NCBI GenBank assembly: GCA_022842065.1
Contig: JALHQH010000010.1
Coordinates: 1-64,000, forward strand
DNA length: 64,000 nt
Reading direction: 5' to 3'
DNA from: Caldilineaceae bacterium
GTDB taxonomy: Bacteria; Chloroflexota; Anaerolineae; Caldilineales; Caldilineaceae
Part shown: positions 9,146 through 19,690 of the stretch, one piece after another
Position numbering within the stretch: the stretch's first letter is position 1
Layout: each line of letters begins with the position of its first letter
The notes under the pieces: generated by a model
Told to the model about the DNA's origin: nothing
The model's database searches: none
Seen by the model: the letters and a program-made list of their open reading frames with translations, nothing else
Program-made: the position numbers and the translations under genes

Positions 9146-9277
9146 ATGGACGCGGCCTAGCACTTGGCGTTACGTGTTACTGATGATAGACACGGCAGCG
9201 TTCGCGACGACACGCACAAATTACCAAGTCCATTATACCGTAAAATAGACAGAGGCTAAAAGCAGAAGGCCAATGCA

Positions 9278-9316
9278 AAATGCCAAGACCCAGAAAAAGA
9301 CTGGATCTTGGCATTT
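9278..9316 (-). terminator. Terminator of the leftward complex I cluster
   Basis: The arms 9278-9288 and 9306-9316 (AAATGCCAAGA / TCTTGGCATTT) are perfect and extend by several pairs with one wobble. It lies about 40 bases past the nuoN stop, and reads into T residues on the minus strand. Confidence 0.65.
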
Positions 9317-9357
9317 ACAAAGGGCAATGCAATTAAACAGCGTGAGCAGAAAACGAA

Positions 9358-10881
9358 CTAGAAAACTAAGGTCAAGAGCTGGCGGGAAGCATTGTCAGCC
9401 CAGGCAATGACGCTGGGCGGATAAACACCCAACCAGAAAGTTGCCACCACGCAGACGATCAAGCCGATCTGAACCGGAATGCTGATCGAGAACTGTTTGC
9501 CGGCAACCACCTCTTCATTGCCGAAGAACATGGCGCGGGCCACATTTAGGTAGTAATAGGCGGCAACGCCAGCATTGAGTGTCGCAATCGCCACTAGCCA
9601 GAAATATTGATGTTGCACAGCTGCGCCAAAGACAAAGAATTTGCCGATAAAACCACCAGTCAACGGGATACCAGTGAGGCTGAGCAGGAAGAGAAACATC
9701 GACCACGCCAAAGCTGGTGAGCGTTGCGCAAGGCCATTAAAGGCATCCACATCGGCACTACCACTGTCCTCTTCGACCGCCATCACGACCATAAAGGCAC
9801 CAATATTGGTAAAGAGGTAGGCAAAGAGATAAATCAGCAGCCCATTAAGGCCATTGATCGTCAAGTTTGCCAGATCACCTTGGGTGGTGGAGACAACGGC
9901 GACCAACCCCATCAGCATATACCCGGCCTGTGCCACCGAGCTGTACGCCAACATGCGCTTGACACTGGTCTGGCGCAACGCAACCAGGTTACCGATGCTC
10001 ATCGTCAAGATGCTCAAACCGGCCAGAATCGGTACCCATTCGGCACGGATGGAGCCAAAAGCCACAATAAAGACACGAGTCATCACGACAAAACCAACCG
10101 CTTTAGAGGCCGTTGATAGATAAGCCGTGATTGGGGTCGGGGCACCATCATAGGTATCAGGTGCCCATTGGTAAAAGGGGGCAAGACTGGTCTTAAAGCC
10201 CAAGCCGACGAGCAAGAGCAAGGTTGTGATCAATGCAACCGGCTCTAACGCCTCGTTTGCGGCAAAAGCAGCGCCAATTTCGGTCAAGTTCAGTGAACCG
10301 GATGCGCCATAGAGCAAGCTCATCCCGTAGAGCATCACGGAAGAAGCAACGGAGCCATAGAGAAAGTATTTGACACCGGCTTCTGTACTGCGCTTATCAT
10401 CCAGCACAATACCCACCAGGATGTAACTGGTAATGGATAAAAACTCAATGGCCAGGAAGAGCAACAATAAATTGTTGGCACTCACCGCCACACTCATGGC
10501 CAAAGTGACAAAGACAAAGAGTGACCAGAACTCGCCCTTGCCCATCACCCGTTTATTCATATAACTGCCACCGGCCACGGCAACAATCACCATACTGCTG
10601 TAGATGGTAATTTTGGCAAAGAGGCCAAAGGCATCAACTTCAATGACATTTAGTGCAGTAAAAGGTTCACGCGTAAACGCGGTCGCGGTGAATTGACCAA
10701 ATTGGGCAATCACCCCAATCAAGCCGGCGATCAAAAAGAGTACAGAGATCGCCATATAGCTGCGTCCTGTATCTCGTTTGTCACCCAACGCCGTATCGAT
10801 AATTAGGATCAGCAACCCGCCAAAAAGCAGGATGATCTCTGGTAAAATCGACCCTAGTGAACCGATTGTAATTTCGCTCAA
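9358..10881 (-). CDS. nuoN: NADH-quinone oxidoreductase subunit N, leftward cluster
   Basis: A 507-residue antiporter-like membrane subunit of complex I that forms part of the proton-pumping arm. It has about 14 hydrophobic helices, the conserved segment FLAIEFLSITSYILVG, the YQWAPDTYDGAPTPI loop with broken helix, KRMLAYSSVAQAGYMLMG, and LTGIPLTGGFIGKFFVF. The start is TTG 10881 behind AAGGGGGGCG. It is the last gene of the leftward set A-H-J-K-x-L-M-N. It is clearly distinct from the second nuoN at 34959. No key lysine or glutamate appears missing in the segments I can align by eye. Confidence 0.93.
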   Translation of the reverse strand: MSEITIGSLGSILPEIILLFGGLLILIIDTALGDKRDTGRSYMAISVLFLIAGLIGVIAQFGQFTATAFTREPFTALNVIEVDAFGLFAKITIYSSMVIVAVAGGSYMNKRVMGKGEFWSLFVFVTLAMSVAVSANNLLLLFLAIEFLSITSYILVGIVLDDKRSTEAGVKYFLYGSVASSVMLYGMSLLYGASGSLNLTEIGAAFAANEALEPVALITTLLLLVGLGFKTSLAPFYQWAPDTYDGAPTPITAYLSTASKAVGFVVMTRVFIVAFGSIRAEWVPILAGLSILTMSIGNLVALRQTSVKRMLAYSSVAQAGYMLMGLVAVVSTTQGDLANLTINGLNGLLIYLFAYLFTNIGAFMVVMAVEEDSGSADVDAFNGLAQRSPALAWSMFLFLLSLTGIPLTGGFIGKFFVFGAAVQHQYFWLVAIATLNAGVAAYYYLNVARAMFFGNEEVVAGKQFSISIPVQIGLIVCVVATFWLGVYPPSVIAWADNASRQLLTLVF

Positions 10882-10903
10882 GGTCGCCCCCCTTGTGATG
10901 TGG

Positions 10904-11012
10904 TGGTAGGTAAATAAATCAGTAAATCAGTATATCGGTAAATCAGTTACCTACCGATATACTTGTTCACCGATATACCGATGTACTGTTCTACCGATTT
11001 ACTTTTCTACCT
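10904..11012. repeat. Word-iterated inverted repeat between nuoM and nuoN
   Basis: The left half iterates TAAATCAG and TATATCGGTA. The right half iterates the reverse complements ACCGATATAC, ACCGATTTAC and ACCTA. Together they form a long imperfect hairpin of about 110 bases that fills the gap between nuoM and nuoN. It could attenuate or stabilise the transcript. Confidence 0.6.
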
Positions 11013-11014
11013 AT

Positions 11015-12625
11015 CTACAGAATCCCATGAATAAAGTCGATCAGTTGTAACGCCGCACCGTTGAAATAATCAAGCACAAGTGAGGGATAGATTCCCAAGA
11101 CAAACATGCCAATAATCAACGGCCAGAGCGTCAACTTCTCGAAGGCAACCATATCGGTTGGGCCGTCGGCGTGCGCGCCTTGTACTGTCGTCCAATGATG
11201 AAGTTTATGTTCATCATATTCACCCAAGAAGACATTCTGAATAATCCGCCACAGAATGTAAACTGCGGTCATGACGATGCCAATCGAGCCAAAGGCGGCC
11301 CAAGCCGGCACAATGGCGAAAGCACCGCGGAAGGTAAAGAACTCCGCCCAAAAGCCAGCCAAGCCTGGCAACCCCAAACTGGCAAAACCGGAGATGAGCA
11401 TCATCCCATAAAAATAGGGTGTCTTGGAGCTCAGTCCACCAAACTTGGAGAGTTCGCGCGTGTGGGCTCGTTCGTAGATCACACCAACCAAAAGGAAGAG
11501 CGCCCCGGTGATAATACCGTGGTTAAACATCTGCAACGTGGCACCATTAAGCGCCATAGCAGCGCTGTCGCGCACAGCCTCGGGCGAAAGACCAAAGGTC
11601 AAGGCCGCCGCAGCTGCACCTTCCGGTGTGAGCACATTAGCCGCCGCGCCGATGCCTAACATGACATAACCCATATGCGAGACCGAGCTATAAGCAATCA
11701 ACCGCTTTAGGTCGCTCTGCGCAATACAGACAAAGGCACCATAGACAATGGCAATCGCGCCCAGTGCCACAATCCACATCGACCAATATTGGCTGGCCGT
11801 TGGATAGGTGGGCAGCACAATACGCAGCAAACCATAGGCACCCAGTTTCAACAACACACCGGCCAGAATCACGCTACCAGCCGTCGGGGCTTCGGTATGG
11901 GCATCAGGCAACCAGGTATGAAAGGGAAAGCTGGGCACCTTGAAAGCAAAACCGAGAAAGAAACCCCAGAATGCTAAACTGGTATAGAGCAAGGCATCAG
12001 CCGCCGGTAGATCCTGGAAGGGCTTTGCCGCCGCCGCACCCAAAATATCAAAGGTGCCGGTAGCAAAGTAGGTACCGAGAATCGCCAAGAGCATAGCAAC
12101 CGAACCGATCAAGGTATAGATAAAGAACTTGATCGACGCATAGTTACGATTCTTGCCACCCCAGATCCCAATCAACAGGTACATGGGCACCAGGCTGATT
12201 TCCCAGAAGACATAGAAGAGCACATAATCCAGCGCCATAAAGACGCCAAACATGCTTAATGCCAACAGGTGAAACATAACAAAGTACTCTTTCACCCGGT
12301 GACGAATTGTGCCGGCACTATAGTAAATGCTCAGCGTCGAAAGCAAAGCCGTCAAGAAGATGAGCGGCACGCTCAGACCATCAACGCCTAAATGGAAGCT
12401 GGCGTTGATCGCCTCAATCCAGGGGGCATTGATTTCAAACTGCATACCCGTGGCACCAAAATCAAAGGCGGCGAGCATGTAAATGCTCAGGCCTAGCGGC
12501 AATAAGCTGGCCGCAATTGAGCCAACCTTAATGACACGATCATTACTGCTTAGCAGCGCCAGAATGGCTGACAGCGCAGGCCAGAACAAAATCAGAATCA
12601 ACAGCCATGAATTTAGGGATTCCAT
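11015..12625 (-). CDS. nuoM: NADH-quinone oxidoreductase subunit M, leftward cluster
   Basis: A 536-residue antiporter-like proton-pumping subunit of the complex I membrane arm. Characteristic segments are FWEISLVPMYLLIGIWGG (with the essential Glu), KVPSFPFHTWLPDAHTEAPT (with the Lys helix), LKRLIAYSSVSHMGYVMLG, MFNHGIITGALFLLVGVIYER and GLPGLAGFWAEF. ATG 12625 follows GGAGGAAAATTC. A short Ala-rich insert lies after MLGIGAAAN (LTPEGAAAAALTFGLSPEAV), which is not in the NuoM at 33445. It lies between nuoL and nuoN. Confidence 0.95.
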   Translation of the reverse strand: MESLNSWLLILILFWPALSAILALLSSNDRVIKVGSIAASLLPLGLSIYMLAAFDFGATGMQFEINAPWIEAINASFHLGVDGLSVPLIFLTALLSTLSIYYSAGTIRHRVKEYFVMFHLLALSMFGVFMALDYVLFYVFWEISLVPMYLLIGIWGGKNRNYASIKFFIYTLIGSVAMLLAILGTYFATGTFDILGAAAAKPFQDLPAADALLYTSLAFWGFFLGFAFKVPSFPFHTWLPDAHTEAPTAGSVILAGVLLKLGAYGLLRIVLPTYPTASQYWSMWIVALGAIAIVYGAFVCIAQSDLKRLIAYSSVSHMGYVMLGIGAAANVLTPEGAAAAALTFGLSPEAVRDSAAMALNGATLQMFNHGIITGALFLLVGVIYERAHTRELSKFGGLSSKTPYFYGMMLISGFASLGLPGLAGFWAEFFTFRGAFAIVPAWAAFGSIGIVMTAVYILWRIIQNVFLGEYDEHKLHHWTTVQGAHADGPTDMVAFEKLTLWPLIIGMFVLGIYPSLVLDYFNGAALQLIDFIHGIL

Positions 12626-12746
12626 GAATTTTCCTCCGCAGAGCCCTTAATTTTGAGGAATCAAATGTAAATAGAAACAAATCGTACAGGTCACAGTACG
12701 TGCGCAACCAACGGTCAAACGAAAGCTACGCACGCAGCCGTGAAGC

Positions 12747-15029
12747 CTAAACCAGTGTCAAGAAAATCGGCAACGCCTTGAGCAACAGCCACACGGTGAT
12801 TGACACAACGACCACCATCAGGTAAACCTGAACGTGACCATCTTGTGTGCTGCGCAGGATACGTCCAGCCCGATCCGAAAGAAAACCCAGGAGATTAACA
12901 AAGCCATCGATCACCAGGCGGTCAAATTCTGCCAGGAAACCAGCCAGCCAAACTGCGATTTTACCAATCGCATCCACAATCGGGTCAATAACCCACAAAT
13001 CATCAAACCAATAGAGGAAGTTGGATAACGCTTTGGAGAAAGCCACTACGGTCGCATTATAGAACTCATCAATATAGTACTTATTGTGGAACAACACCCA
13101 GATCGGCCCCAACACTTTGCGCAACGGGTCAATCTGTCCAACTTGTAAACCCTTACCATAGACCAAATAACCGGCCCCCAAACCACCTAACGCCACCACC
13201 ACCGAAACGGCCAATGGGATCACGTTAAAGGAAGGATGGGCTACATGGAACTCAAGATGCTCAATATAGGGCTCCATAAAGTGCTCAAGCCAATTGGGGA
13301 TACCAAACCAACCAGGGATGCCAAACCAACCCAGCGCAATCGCAAAGGGGCTGATCAGCATCAACGGAATGGTCATGCTAGCCACACTTTCGGGCGCATG
13401 TTCGGCCATCTCGGTGCGGGGCTTGCCCAGGAAAGAGAGCCCAATCTGGCGCATGGTATAGAAAGCTGTCAAGAATGCGGCAATCGCTAAGGTCCAGAAG
13501 ACCCCGTAATTGCCCCCATACCAGGCACTTGCCAAGATTTCATCCTTTGACCAGAAACCAGCAGTCACCAGGGGGAAACCACTGAGCGCCAAGCCGCCGA
13601 TGATAAAGGTAATCGCAGTGCGTGGCATCCGGGAGAGCAGACCACCCATGTTGCGCATATCTTGTGGATCTTCTGGATCTAGCGCACCATCTGGACGAGG
13701 AATCAAGACCCGCGTGGTATGTGTTTCCCCAGGAGCACCCCCACCATGATGGCCATGATCAGATGCAGCATCATGCCCATGATTGTCGTGCCCGTTACTG
13801 TCGTGCCCGTTACCGTGGGCATGAACATGGTGCAAGCCATGTTCCACCCCATGAATCACACTACCCGAACCGAGGAAGAGTAACGCCTTGAAGAAAGCGT
13901 GGGTAATCAAATGAAAGAGCCCAGCGACATAAGCACCCGTACCTAGCGCCGCAATCATAAAGCCAAGCTGGCTGATGGTGGAATAGGCAAGCACGCGCTT
14001 GATATCCCATTGGGCCACTGCGATGGTCGAAGCAAAGATCGCCGTAAAGGCACCGATGAAAGCAACAAAACTCATTGCACCCGGCGCAGCCTCGCCCATG
14101 ACATAGAAGAGCGGGAACATGCGCACAATCAAGAAGACCCCAGCCGAAACCATCGTCGCCGCATGAATCATGGCGCTAACGGGGGTTGGCCCTTCCATGG
14201 CATCCGGCAACCAGACATGTAAGGGGAACTGTGCGCTCTTACCCACCGTACCAAAGAAGATCAAGATACCGATGACTGCAATCCAGGGCAAAGGCTGGTT
14301 AATCAACGGGATCGTTACGATCTGTTCCGCCAAGTGATGCAGATTCTCTGGGTTGAAGATGTCACTAAACATCAGGCTGCTGGGTTCGCTGTGGATGTAG
14401 AGAAACATCATCCCAATCAGCATGATGACATCACCCACACGCGTGGTCATAAACGCTTTGATGGAGGCTGCTTGGGCTGACTTTTTCTCGTACCAGAAGC
14501 CAATGAGCAGATAACTGCACAGCCCCATAATTTCCCAGAAGATAAAGAAAGTAATCAGCGAGTTGGAGACAACCAGGCCTAACATACCAGTCGCAAAGAG
14601 GCTGATATAAGCCATAAAGCGGCTGTAGCGTGGATCCTTGCCCTGTTGGTTTGCCTGGGGATAAGCTTCCGGCTTGAGGTGAGGCGGAAAGGTCATGTAG
14701 CCACTGGCATAAATGAAGATCATCAGCAGCAGGAACGATGACATAAAGAGCATCAGCGCATTGGCCGGATCGACCTGATAGCCAACCGAAATCGCGCTAG
14801 CACCGGTCGGAATCGAAAAGAGTTGCTCTTCGACGGGATGCTCACCAAAGTGATCCGTAAAAAAGGCGGTAAAGGCAATTGGCCACGCCAACAACAGGCT
14901 GATTAATGCGCCACCAATCGCAGTCAGCGCGCTGACTGTCTTATTGGTATTTAGGAATAGAACAATGACCAAAAAGGCCAGAAAAGGGGGAACAGGAACC
15001 AGCCAAGCTAAATTGAGAAATCCATCCAT
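12747..15029 (-). CDS. nuoL: NADH-quinone oxidoreductase subunit L with a His-rich insert, leftward cluster
   Basis: A 760-residue distal pumping subunit with the long amphipathic lateral helix at its C terminus. The core motifs are intact: [56 protein letters not shown] and [19 protein letters not shown]. Directly after this last segment is an insert of about 60 residues (about 395-455). It starts with many His, Gly, Asp and Asn (words such as [15 protein letters not shown]) and then an acidic stretch before resuming at MGGLLSRMP. The partner NuoL at 30692 goes straight from GSVMHGLHGELDMRK to MGGL. The insert should lie in a loop between helices and could bind Ni, Zn or Co. ATG 15029 follows GAGG. 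Confidence 0.93.
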   Translation of the reverse strand: MDGFLNLAWLVPVPPFLAFLVIVLFLNTNKTVSALTAIGGALISLLLAWPIAFTAFFTDHFGEHPVEEQLFSIPTGASAISVGYQVDPANALMLFMSSFLLLMIFIYASGYMTFPPHLKPEAYPQANQQGKDPRYSRFMAYISLFATGMLGLVVSNSLITFFIFWEIMGLCSYLLIGFWYEKKSAQAASIKAFMTTRVGDVIMLIGMMFLYIHSEPSSLMFSDIFNPENLHHLAEQIVTIPLINQPLPWIAVIGILIFFGTVGKSAQFPLHVWLPDAMEGPTPVSAMIHAATMVSAGVFLIVRMFPLFYVMGEAAPGAMSFVAFIGAFTAIFASTIAVAQWDIKRVLAYSTISQLGFMIAALGTGAYVAGLFHLITHAFFKALLFLGSGSVIHGVEHGLHHVHAHGNGHDSNGHDNHGHDAASDHGHHGGGAPGETHTTRVLIPRPDGALDPEDPQDMRNMGGLLSRMPRTAITFIIGGLALSGFPLVTAGFWSKDEILASAWYGGNYGVFWTLAIAAFLTAFYTMRQIGLSFLGKPRTEMAEHAPESVASMTIPLMLISPFAIALGWFGIPGWFGIPNWLEHFMEPYIEHLEFHVAHPSFNVIPLAVSVVVALGGLGAGYLVYGKGLQVGQIDPLRKVLGPIWVLFHNKYYIDEFYNATVVAFSKALSNFLYWFDDLWVIDPIVDAIGKIAVWLAGFLAEFDRLVIDGFVNLLGFLSDRAGRILRSTQDGHVQVYLMVVVVSITVWLLLKALPIFLTLV

Positions 15030-15170
15030 GAGTCAACCTCATCCTCTATCGCGAGCGTAACTTGCGGTCGTTTGGAAATGCGGTTTTTACGATCTTTATC
15101 TTTTAGTGGTGCGCAAAGACGCCCCCACTGGTAGCAACATCAATACAAGCAATTGTCACAAAGCAGACAA

Positions 15171-15524
15171 TCAATTGTGCCGTCGTCCGATCAACAGATT
15201 GCCGACAATAAAGCCGATGACAGTGCCAACGATGGCCAGCCCAATAAAAAGCAGATCATTCGACAGCTGCCACCAAGTCCCAATCGCCACAGCCACGATT
15301 GCACCCAACAGACCACTTAGTAGCAAGTTGCGTTGTTCGGCCTTTTTGCGCTTCGTTTCAGCCAATAGCTGGGCAGCATCCCGGTAATCAGGCAGGTGTT
15401 TTACAATTTCTTGCAAAACATGGGCGGCACCAGTATAGTTGCCTTGCGCAAGCTTTTCTTGCGCGAGTTGATATAGAAATGCACACTGCTCTTCTAGCGT
15501 GCCGGTTAATGTTTGAGTGCGCAT
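15171..15524 (-). CDS. Small membrane protein with TPR-like N terminus, in complex I cluster
   Basis: A 117-residue protein with no family that I recognise. Residues 8-60 look like one and a half TPR helical hairpins (LYQLAQEKLAQGNYTGAAHVLQEIVKHLPDYRDAAQLLAETKRKK has the spacing). Two membrane segments follow (about NLLLSGLLGAIVAVAIGTWW and FIGLAIVGTVIGFIVGNLL), and the end is basic (GRRHN). It lies between nuoK and nuoL on the same strand with short gaps, so it is probably co-transcribed. The arrangement suggests a helper that docks a soluble partner to the membrane arm; that is inference only. Nothing like it is present in the rightward complex I operon. Confidence 0.7.
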   Translation of the reverse strand: MRTQTLTGTLEEQCAFLYQLAQEKLAQGNYTGAAHVLQEIVKHLPDYRDAAQLLAETKRKKAEQRNLLLSGLLGAIVAVAIGTWWQLSNDLLFIGLAIVGTVIGFIVGNLLIGRRHN

Positions 15525-15544
15525 GAATTATTGCAAGTTGGCGC

Positions 15545-15856
15545 TTAGCCCCTCAATAGATCCAACTCATCCAGATTAACCGTCTTTCGACTACGGTAGA
15601 CAGAGATAATCAAGGCGAGACCAACTGCGGCTTCGGCAGCAGCAATGGCAATGACAAAGAGCGCAAAGACCAAACCATCCAGATTTTGTGGCGTCAGACC
15701 ATAACGCCAAAAAGCAATCAGGTTAATGTTGACCGCATTGAGCATCAATTCAATGCCCATGAGCACGGCAATCGCATTACGACGCGCTAATGCCGCAAAA
15801 AGCCCACAACAGAAAATAAATGCAGCCAACGACAAATACCAACTCAGTGGAACCAT
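15545..15856 (-). CDS. nuoK: NADH-quinone oxidoreductase subunit K, leftward cluster
   Basis: A 103-residue, three-helix membrane subunit of complex I. It has the two conserved glutamates of the proton path in [13 protein letters not shown] and [13 protein letters not shown], and the usual C-terminal LDELDLLRG. The length is typical (about 100). It starts at ATG 15856, 69 bases after the nuoJ stop. In gene order it stands between nuoJ and the small extra protein. Confidence 0.95.
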   Translation of the reverse strand: MVPLSWYLSLAAFIFCCGLFAALARRNAIAVLMGIELMLNAVNINLIAFWRYGLTPQNLDGLVFALFVIAIAAAEAAVGLALIISVYRSRKTVNLDELDLLRG

Positions 15857-15925
15857 TATAATTCTATCCTTTACACCCTAATATGCGTTTACCTGAAAAC
15901 AATCGCACTATTATTGGAATTGATA

Positions 15926-16519
<594 letters not shown>

Positions 16520-16581
16520 GCGTCTACCTGTTCTTAATGATACTTAGGCTCGGCTTGAACCAAATTTACAAAAGATATAGA

Positions 16582-17799
16582 CTACTCAGCCGATACCGGC
16601 TGCATGGTGCCAATCAATGACTTGGGGCTGAAGGCCCGCTTGGTGCGTAACTGTTCGCCTGCGAAATGGCGACTTAGGATGCGACCAACCACAAAAAGCA
16701 CAACCAGGTTACCAGCCAAGACAGCCAGATATTGTAACCAGACCGGCCCAAAGAGCTTCATCGCCAACATCTGCCAGAGAATCAAGCCCAACACGAGCGG
16801 AACAAGCACTTTCCAGGCAAAAGACATCATCTGGTCTACACGGATACGAGGGAAGGTACCTTTGATCCACATGGTTACCACATAGACGGCAAAGGCCTTA
16901 ATCACAAAGTAGACAAAGCCGAGGAAGGGGACTTGATCGGCAAAGGGACCTTGCCAGCCACCGAGGAAAAGCATCACCGCAATGGCACCCAGGAAAAAGG
17001 TGTTGAGGAACTGCGCCAAGAAGAACATGGCAAACTTCATGCCAGAATATTCAATATGAAAACCGGCAATCAACTCAGATTCAGCCTCAAGCAGGTCAAA
17101 AGGCGTTTGCTCGGCTTCCGCAAGCGCACTAATAAAATAGATGAGCGCCGCACCGGGCATCAGCAACACAAACCAACCCACCCCCAGGTTAATGCCAAAA
17201 ATGGTTAAATCTTGGGCGGCACTAATCGTGTCTAATTGCATACTGCCCACCCAAAGCACTGGGGCAAACATTGCCAGCACCATGGGAATTTCATAACTAA
17301 GCAATTGCGCAACTACCCGGAAGCCGGCCAGCAACGCATACTTATTATTGCTGCTCCACCCCGCCATCAACGCAGCCATGATCCCAATCGAGCCAAGGGC
17401 AACTAGGTAAAGGACGCCAATGTTCAGATCAACCCCAATCCAGCCAGGCGCAAAAGCCATAACAGCCAGGGCCAGGATCACACCAAAGACGGAAAGTAAT
17501 GGTGCCAGATTATAGGCGAACGGATCAGCATTGGTTGGTCGAATATCCTCTTTAGAAAGCAGCTTGAGGGCATCGGCCACCGTCTGAAAGAGGCCATAAG
17601 GCCCAATGCGATTAGGCCCAATGCGATCCTGCATGCGGCTAATCACTTTGCGGGTAATCCAAATTAAGACCAAGGCCAATACAGGCCCAACACTCGCCAA
17701 GACCAAGGCACCAAGGCCAAAGGTAATGATGACAGCTATTTCTGGTGGCAAACCCAATCCCGACAAGAAACTGGTTAAGCCTTCGCTCCATCGCTCCAT
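16582..17799 (-). CDS. nuoH: NADH-quinone oxidoreductase subunit H, leftward cluster
   Basis: A 405-residue membrane subunit that normally joins the quinone site to the proton-pumping arm. It keeps [22 protein letters not shown], the [21 protein letters not shown] stretch of the E-channel and the [13 protein letters not shown] loop. It differs from the NuoH at 28163 in having [17 protein letters not shown] rather than ETNRSPFDLPETENEL and a C-terminal extension. ATG 17799 follows GGAG at about 10 bases; an upstream in-frame start at 17820 has no such site. NuoH usually contacts NuoB, NuoD and NuoI, none of which is encoded in this cluster. Confidence 0.94.
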   Translation of the reverse strand: MERWSEGLTSFLSGLGLPPEIAVIITFGLGALVLASVGPVLALVLIWITRKVISRMQDRIGPNRIGPYGLFQTVADALKLLSKEDIRPTNADPFAYNLAPLLSVFGVILALAVMAFAPGWIGVDLNIGVLYLVALGSIGIMAALMAGWSSNNKYALLAGFRVVAQLLSYEIPMVLAMFAPVLWVGSMQLDTISAAQDLTIFGINLGVGWFVLLMPGAALIYFISALAEAEQTPFDLLEAESELIAGFHIEYSGMKFAMFFLAQFLNTFFLGAIAVMLFLGGWQGPFADQVPFLGFVYFVIKAFAVYVVTMWIKGTFPRIRVDQMMSFAWKVLVPLVLGLILWQMLAMKLFGPVWLQYLAVLAGNLVVLFVVGRILSRHFAGEQLRTKRAFSPKSLIGTMQPVSAE

Positions 17800-17908
17800 T
17801 GTGATAATCTCCAGGCACAACTTTGGGTGTAAAGGGCAACAATCTATCGAACAAATTTCTACGTTAGTATTATACAGCTAACAGCCATTAACGCTGGGCA
17901 GCCACTGC

Positions 17909-18265
17909 CTAACTCCACTCCAACGCGCCCTTGCGCCATTCCAAGAAGAGACCAAGCAGCAGGATCAGCACAAAGGTAATCGCGGAAACGACAGCAAAGA
18001 GCGAGAGTTGGCTGTAAGCGAGCGCAATCGGGAAGAGGAAGATCACTTCTACATCAAAAATCAGGAAGATCAGACCAATCAGATAATACTGTGCCCGGAA
18101 TTGTACCCAGGTATCGCCGATTGTCTCCACACCGCTTTCATAAGTCGCGTTCTTGATCGCATCCGGCCGGCGTGGGCCAAGGAGCATGCCCAACAACACC
18201 GCAACACCGGGAAGGATAAAGGCAAAAACTGCTAAAATGAGGATAAAACCGTATTGACCGAGCAT
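17909..18265 (-). CDS. nuoA: NADH-quinone oxidoreductase subunit A, leftward cluster
   Basis: A 118-residue, three-helix subunit, the first gene of the leftward cluster. It has the conserved loop YESGVETIGDTWVQFRAQYY and FLIFDVEVIFLFPIAL, and ends EWRKGALEWS. ATG 18265 is preceded by AGGAG. nuoH follows after 109 bases; the usual nuoB, C and D are absent. Transcription probably starts in the 1 kb divergent region. Confidence 0.95.
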   Translation of the reverse strand: MLGQYGFILILAVFAFILPGVAVLLGMLLGPRRPDAIKNATYESGVETIGDTWVQFRAQYYLIGLIFLIFDVEVIFLFPIALAYSQLSLFAVVSAITFVLILLLGLFLEWRKGALEWS

Positions 18266-18614
18266 GCTAAACTCCTAGCAGTACGTGAAGCAGGCGCGCA
18301 TTCAAAGAGCCAGAACTTGTACAGACAAACTATGTTCGGCAAACCATGTTGTACAAACCGGCTCTGCGCACATCATCTTTAGAATGATAGTTCTTTAGAA
18401 TGATTTGTGAAAATCATTTGTGTAGAATTGAACAAATGCCTATGTATGGTAGCATACGTCCTATTCAATGGTAAAATTCACGCAGCAACAGATCAGAAAA
18501 TAAAGCTCACTATCACCGCGCCGATCAAGTACACGTTTGGATTGAAAAGCTTGGCCCATAATGTTGTGCAGCAAGTGTGATGTACAATCTGCCCGCCCTC
18601 AACATATAATCGAC

Positions 18615-18662
18615 GTAGACGTATAAGTAGACGCATAAGTAGACGCATAAGTAGACGCATAA
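18615..18662. repeat. Four tandem copies of a 12-bp unit
   Basis: GTAGACGCATAA occurs three times in a row, preceded by one copy with a single change (GTAGACGTATAA). The period of about one helical turn, in the control region of two divergent operons, fits an iterated protein-binding site, though simple slippage could also produce it. Confidence 0.75.
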
Positions 18663-18852
18663 GATGGCAGAACGCATATCGGCAAGCAGCCCAATGACAA
18701 AAATTGATTCAACATCAGCATGTACCAGTGCGTAAATGGGTATATCTCTCTTTGCGCAATTCGCACGCGATGGGAAAAAGACGCGCTTAAATTCTTGTGC
18801 AAAAACCGAAAAAATGCAATGTTCGTTTTTTCACAAGTCAAGTTGTGTAAAG

Positions 18853-18881
18853 TTGACACACCCAATTGCCCGTGATAGAAT
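18853..18881 (+). promoter_or_regulatory. Strong sigma70-type promoter with extended -10
   Basis: TTGACA (18853-18858), a 17-base spacer and TAGAAT (18876-18881) with TGA just before the -10 hexamer. This is the best promoter match I found in the window. It points at the rightward nuo operon and would leave a leader of about 370 bases before nuoA at 19263. Confidence 0.65.
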
Positions 18882-19262
18882 GGGCCAAGAAGAGAGCACT
18901 GTTTTAGGCATTCATTTGCAATTTTTATAACCTTATCTGGTCATGCAATTGGACGATGTTGGTACTCATTGCAGGCGTTATGCGCGCACAAATTTTTCAT
19001 AAAGAAAACCGATCATAAAGTTTTCTGAGCTGAACCATTTGTATTAATCCAGCTAGGCTTCAGGCCAAATCGATTGGCTTAAAATTTTTGACTTAAAAAC
19101 TGATTGACTCAGCATAGCATAACAACGTACTTTAGACCGGTTTTGTTACCTATGTTTGGGTCAATCATTTTGTCAAGTGCACATGTACACCGTCGATACA
19201 GCGTGCAACTAGGGTAAAATCCGCAGACAAATTGTTTGCTTGTGTGCATCGGAGGATGGGCT

Positions 19263-19634
19263 GTGGCTATTGAATATCTACCACTATTGGTATTGCTAAT
19301 TGTCGCAACAGGGGTTGGGGCGATTGCCGTTGGGCTACCGGCGTTGTTAGGTCCCAAACATGACAATAAGCAGAAGTTGGAGCCATATGAATCAGGCATC
19401 ATCCCCTTTGCCAATGCCAAGCGCCGCTTCCCCGTCAAGTATTACCTCGTTGCCATGCTTTTTATTCTCTTTGACATTGAAGTAATCTTCCTTTACCCTT
19501 GGGCGGCAGTCCTACGCACATTGCGTGATGACTACTCAGCGCTCTTTGCGTTGGCACCCATGGGCTTTTTCTTGTTGGTCCTTGTGGTCGGCCTACTGTA
19601 CGAGTGGCGCAAAGGTGCCCTGGACTGGGATTAA
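19263..19634 (+). CDS. nuoA: NADH-quinone oxidoreductase subunit A, rightward operon
   Basis: A 123-residue, three-helix membrane subunit, first gene of the complete complex I operon. It shows [39 protein letters not shown] and the terminal [11 protein letters not shown] chose GTG 19263 because GGAGG lies 7 bases upstream; the frame stays open further but has no ribosome site. nuoB follows after 56 bases. Confidence 0.94.
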   Translation: MAIEYLPLLVLLIVATGVGAIAVGLPALLGPKHDNKQKLEPYESGIIPFANAKRRFPVKYYLVAMLFILFDIEVIFLYPWAAVLRTLRDDYSALFALAPMGFFLLVLVVGLLYEWRKGALDWD

Positions 19635-19690
19635 TTTCAGGTAAGCTGCCGTTGTCCGCAAACAGTGCAGCATATAAATGGAGCGTTTTT

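Larger units (their letters stand above)
9062..9357. other. Intergenic region with a dispersed repeat and a terminator
   Basis: About 300 bases between nuoN of the leftward complex I cluster and the propeller gene. They hold one copy of a dispersed repeat (about 9102-9145) and the operon terminator (9278-9316). I see no gene. Confidence 0.6.
18266..19262. promoter_or_regulatory. Divergent control region between the two complex I clusters
   Basis: About 1 kb without a gene I can defend. It is more AT-rich than its surroundings. It contains an AT-rich direct repeat and small hairpin (TTCTTTAGAATGAT repeats and AATGATTT..AAATCATT, about 18380-18415), four copies of a 12-mer (18615-18662), and a near-consensus promoter (18853-18881) pointing right. 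The start-proximal sequence of the rightward nuoA has GGAGG at 19251-19255. Confidence 0.6.

Noticed and set aside
18615..18662. Possible CRISPR array
   Set aside because: The 12-bp units are directly abutting with no spacers and no cas genes are near.
18599..18865. An 88-residue frame containing repeated YAST words
   Set aside because: The words are only the translation of the 12-bp tandem repeat; there is no ribosome site or family match.
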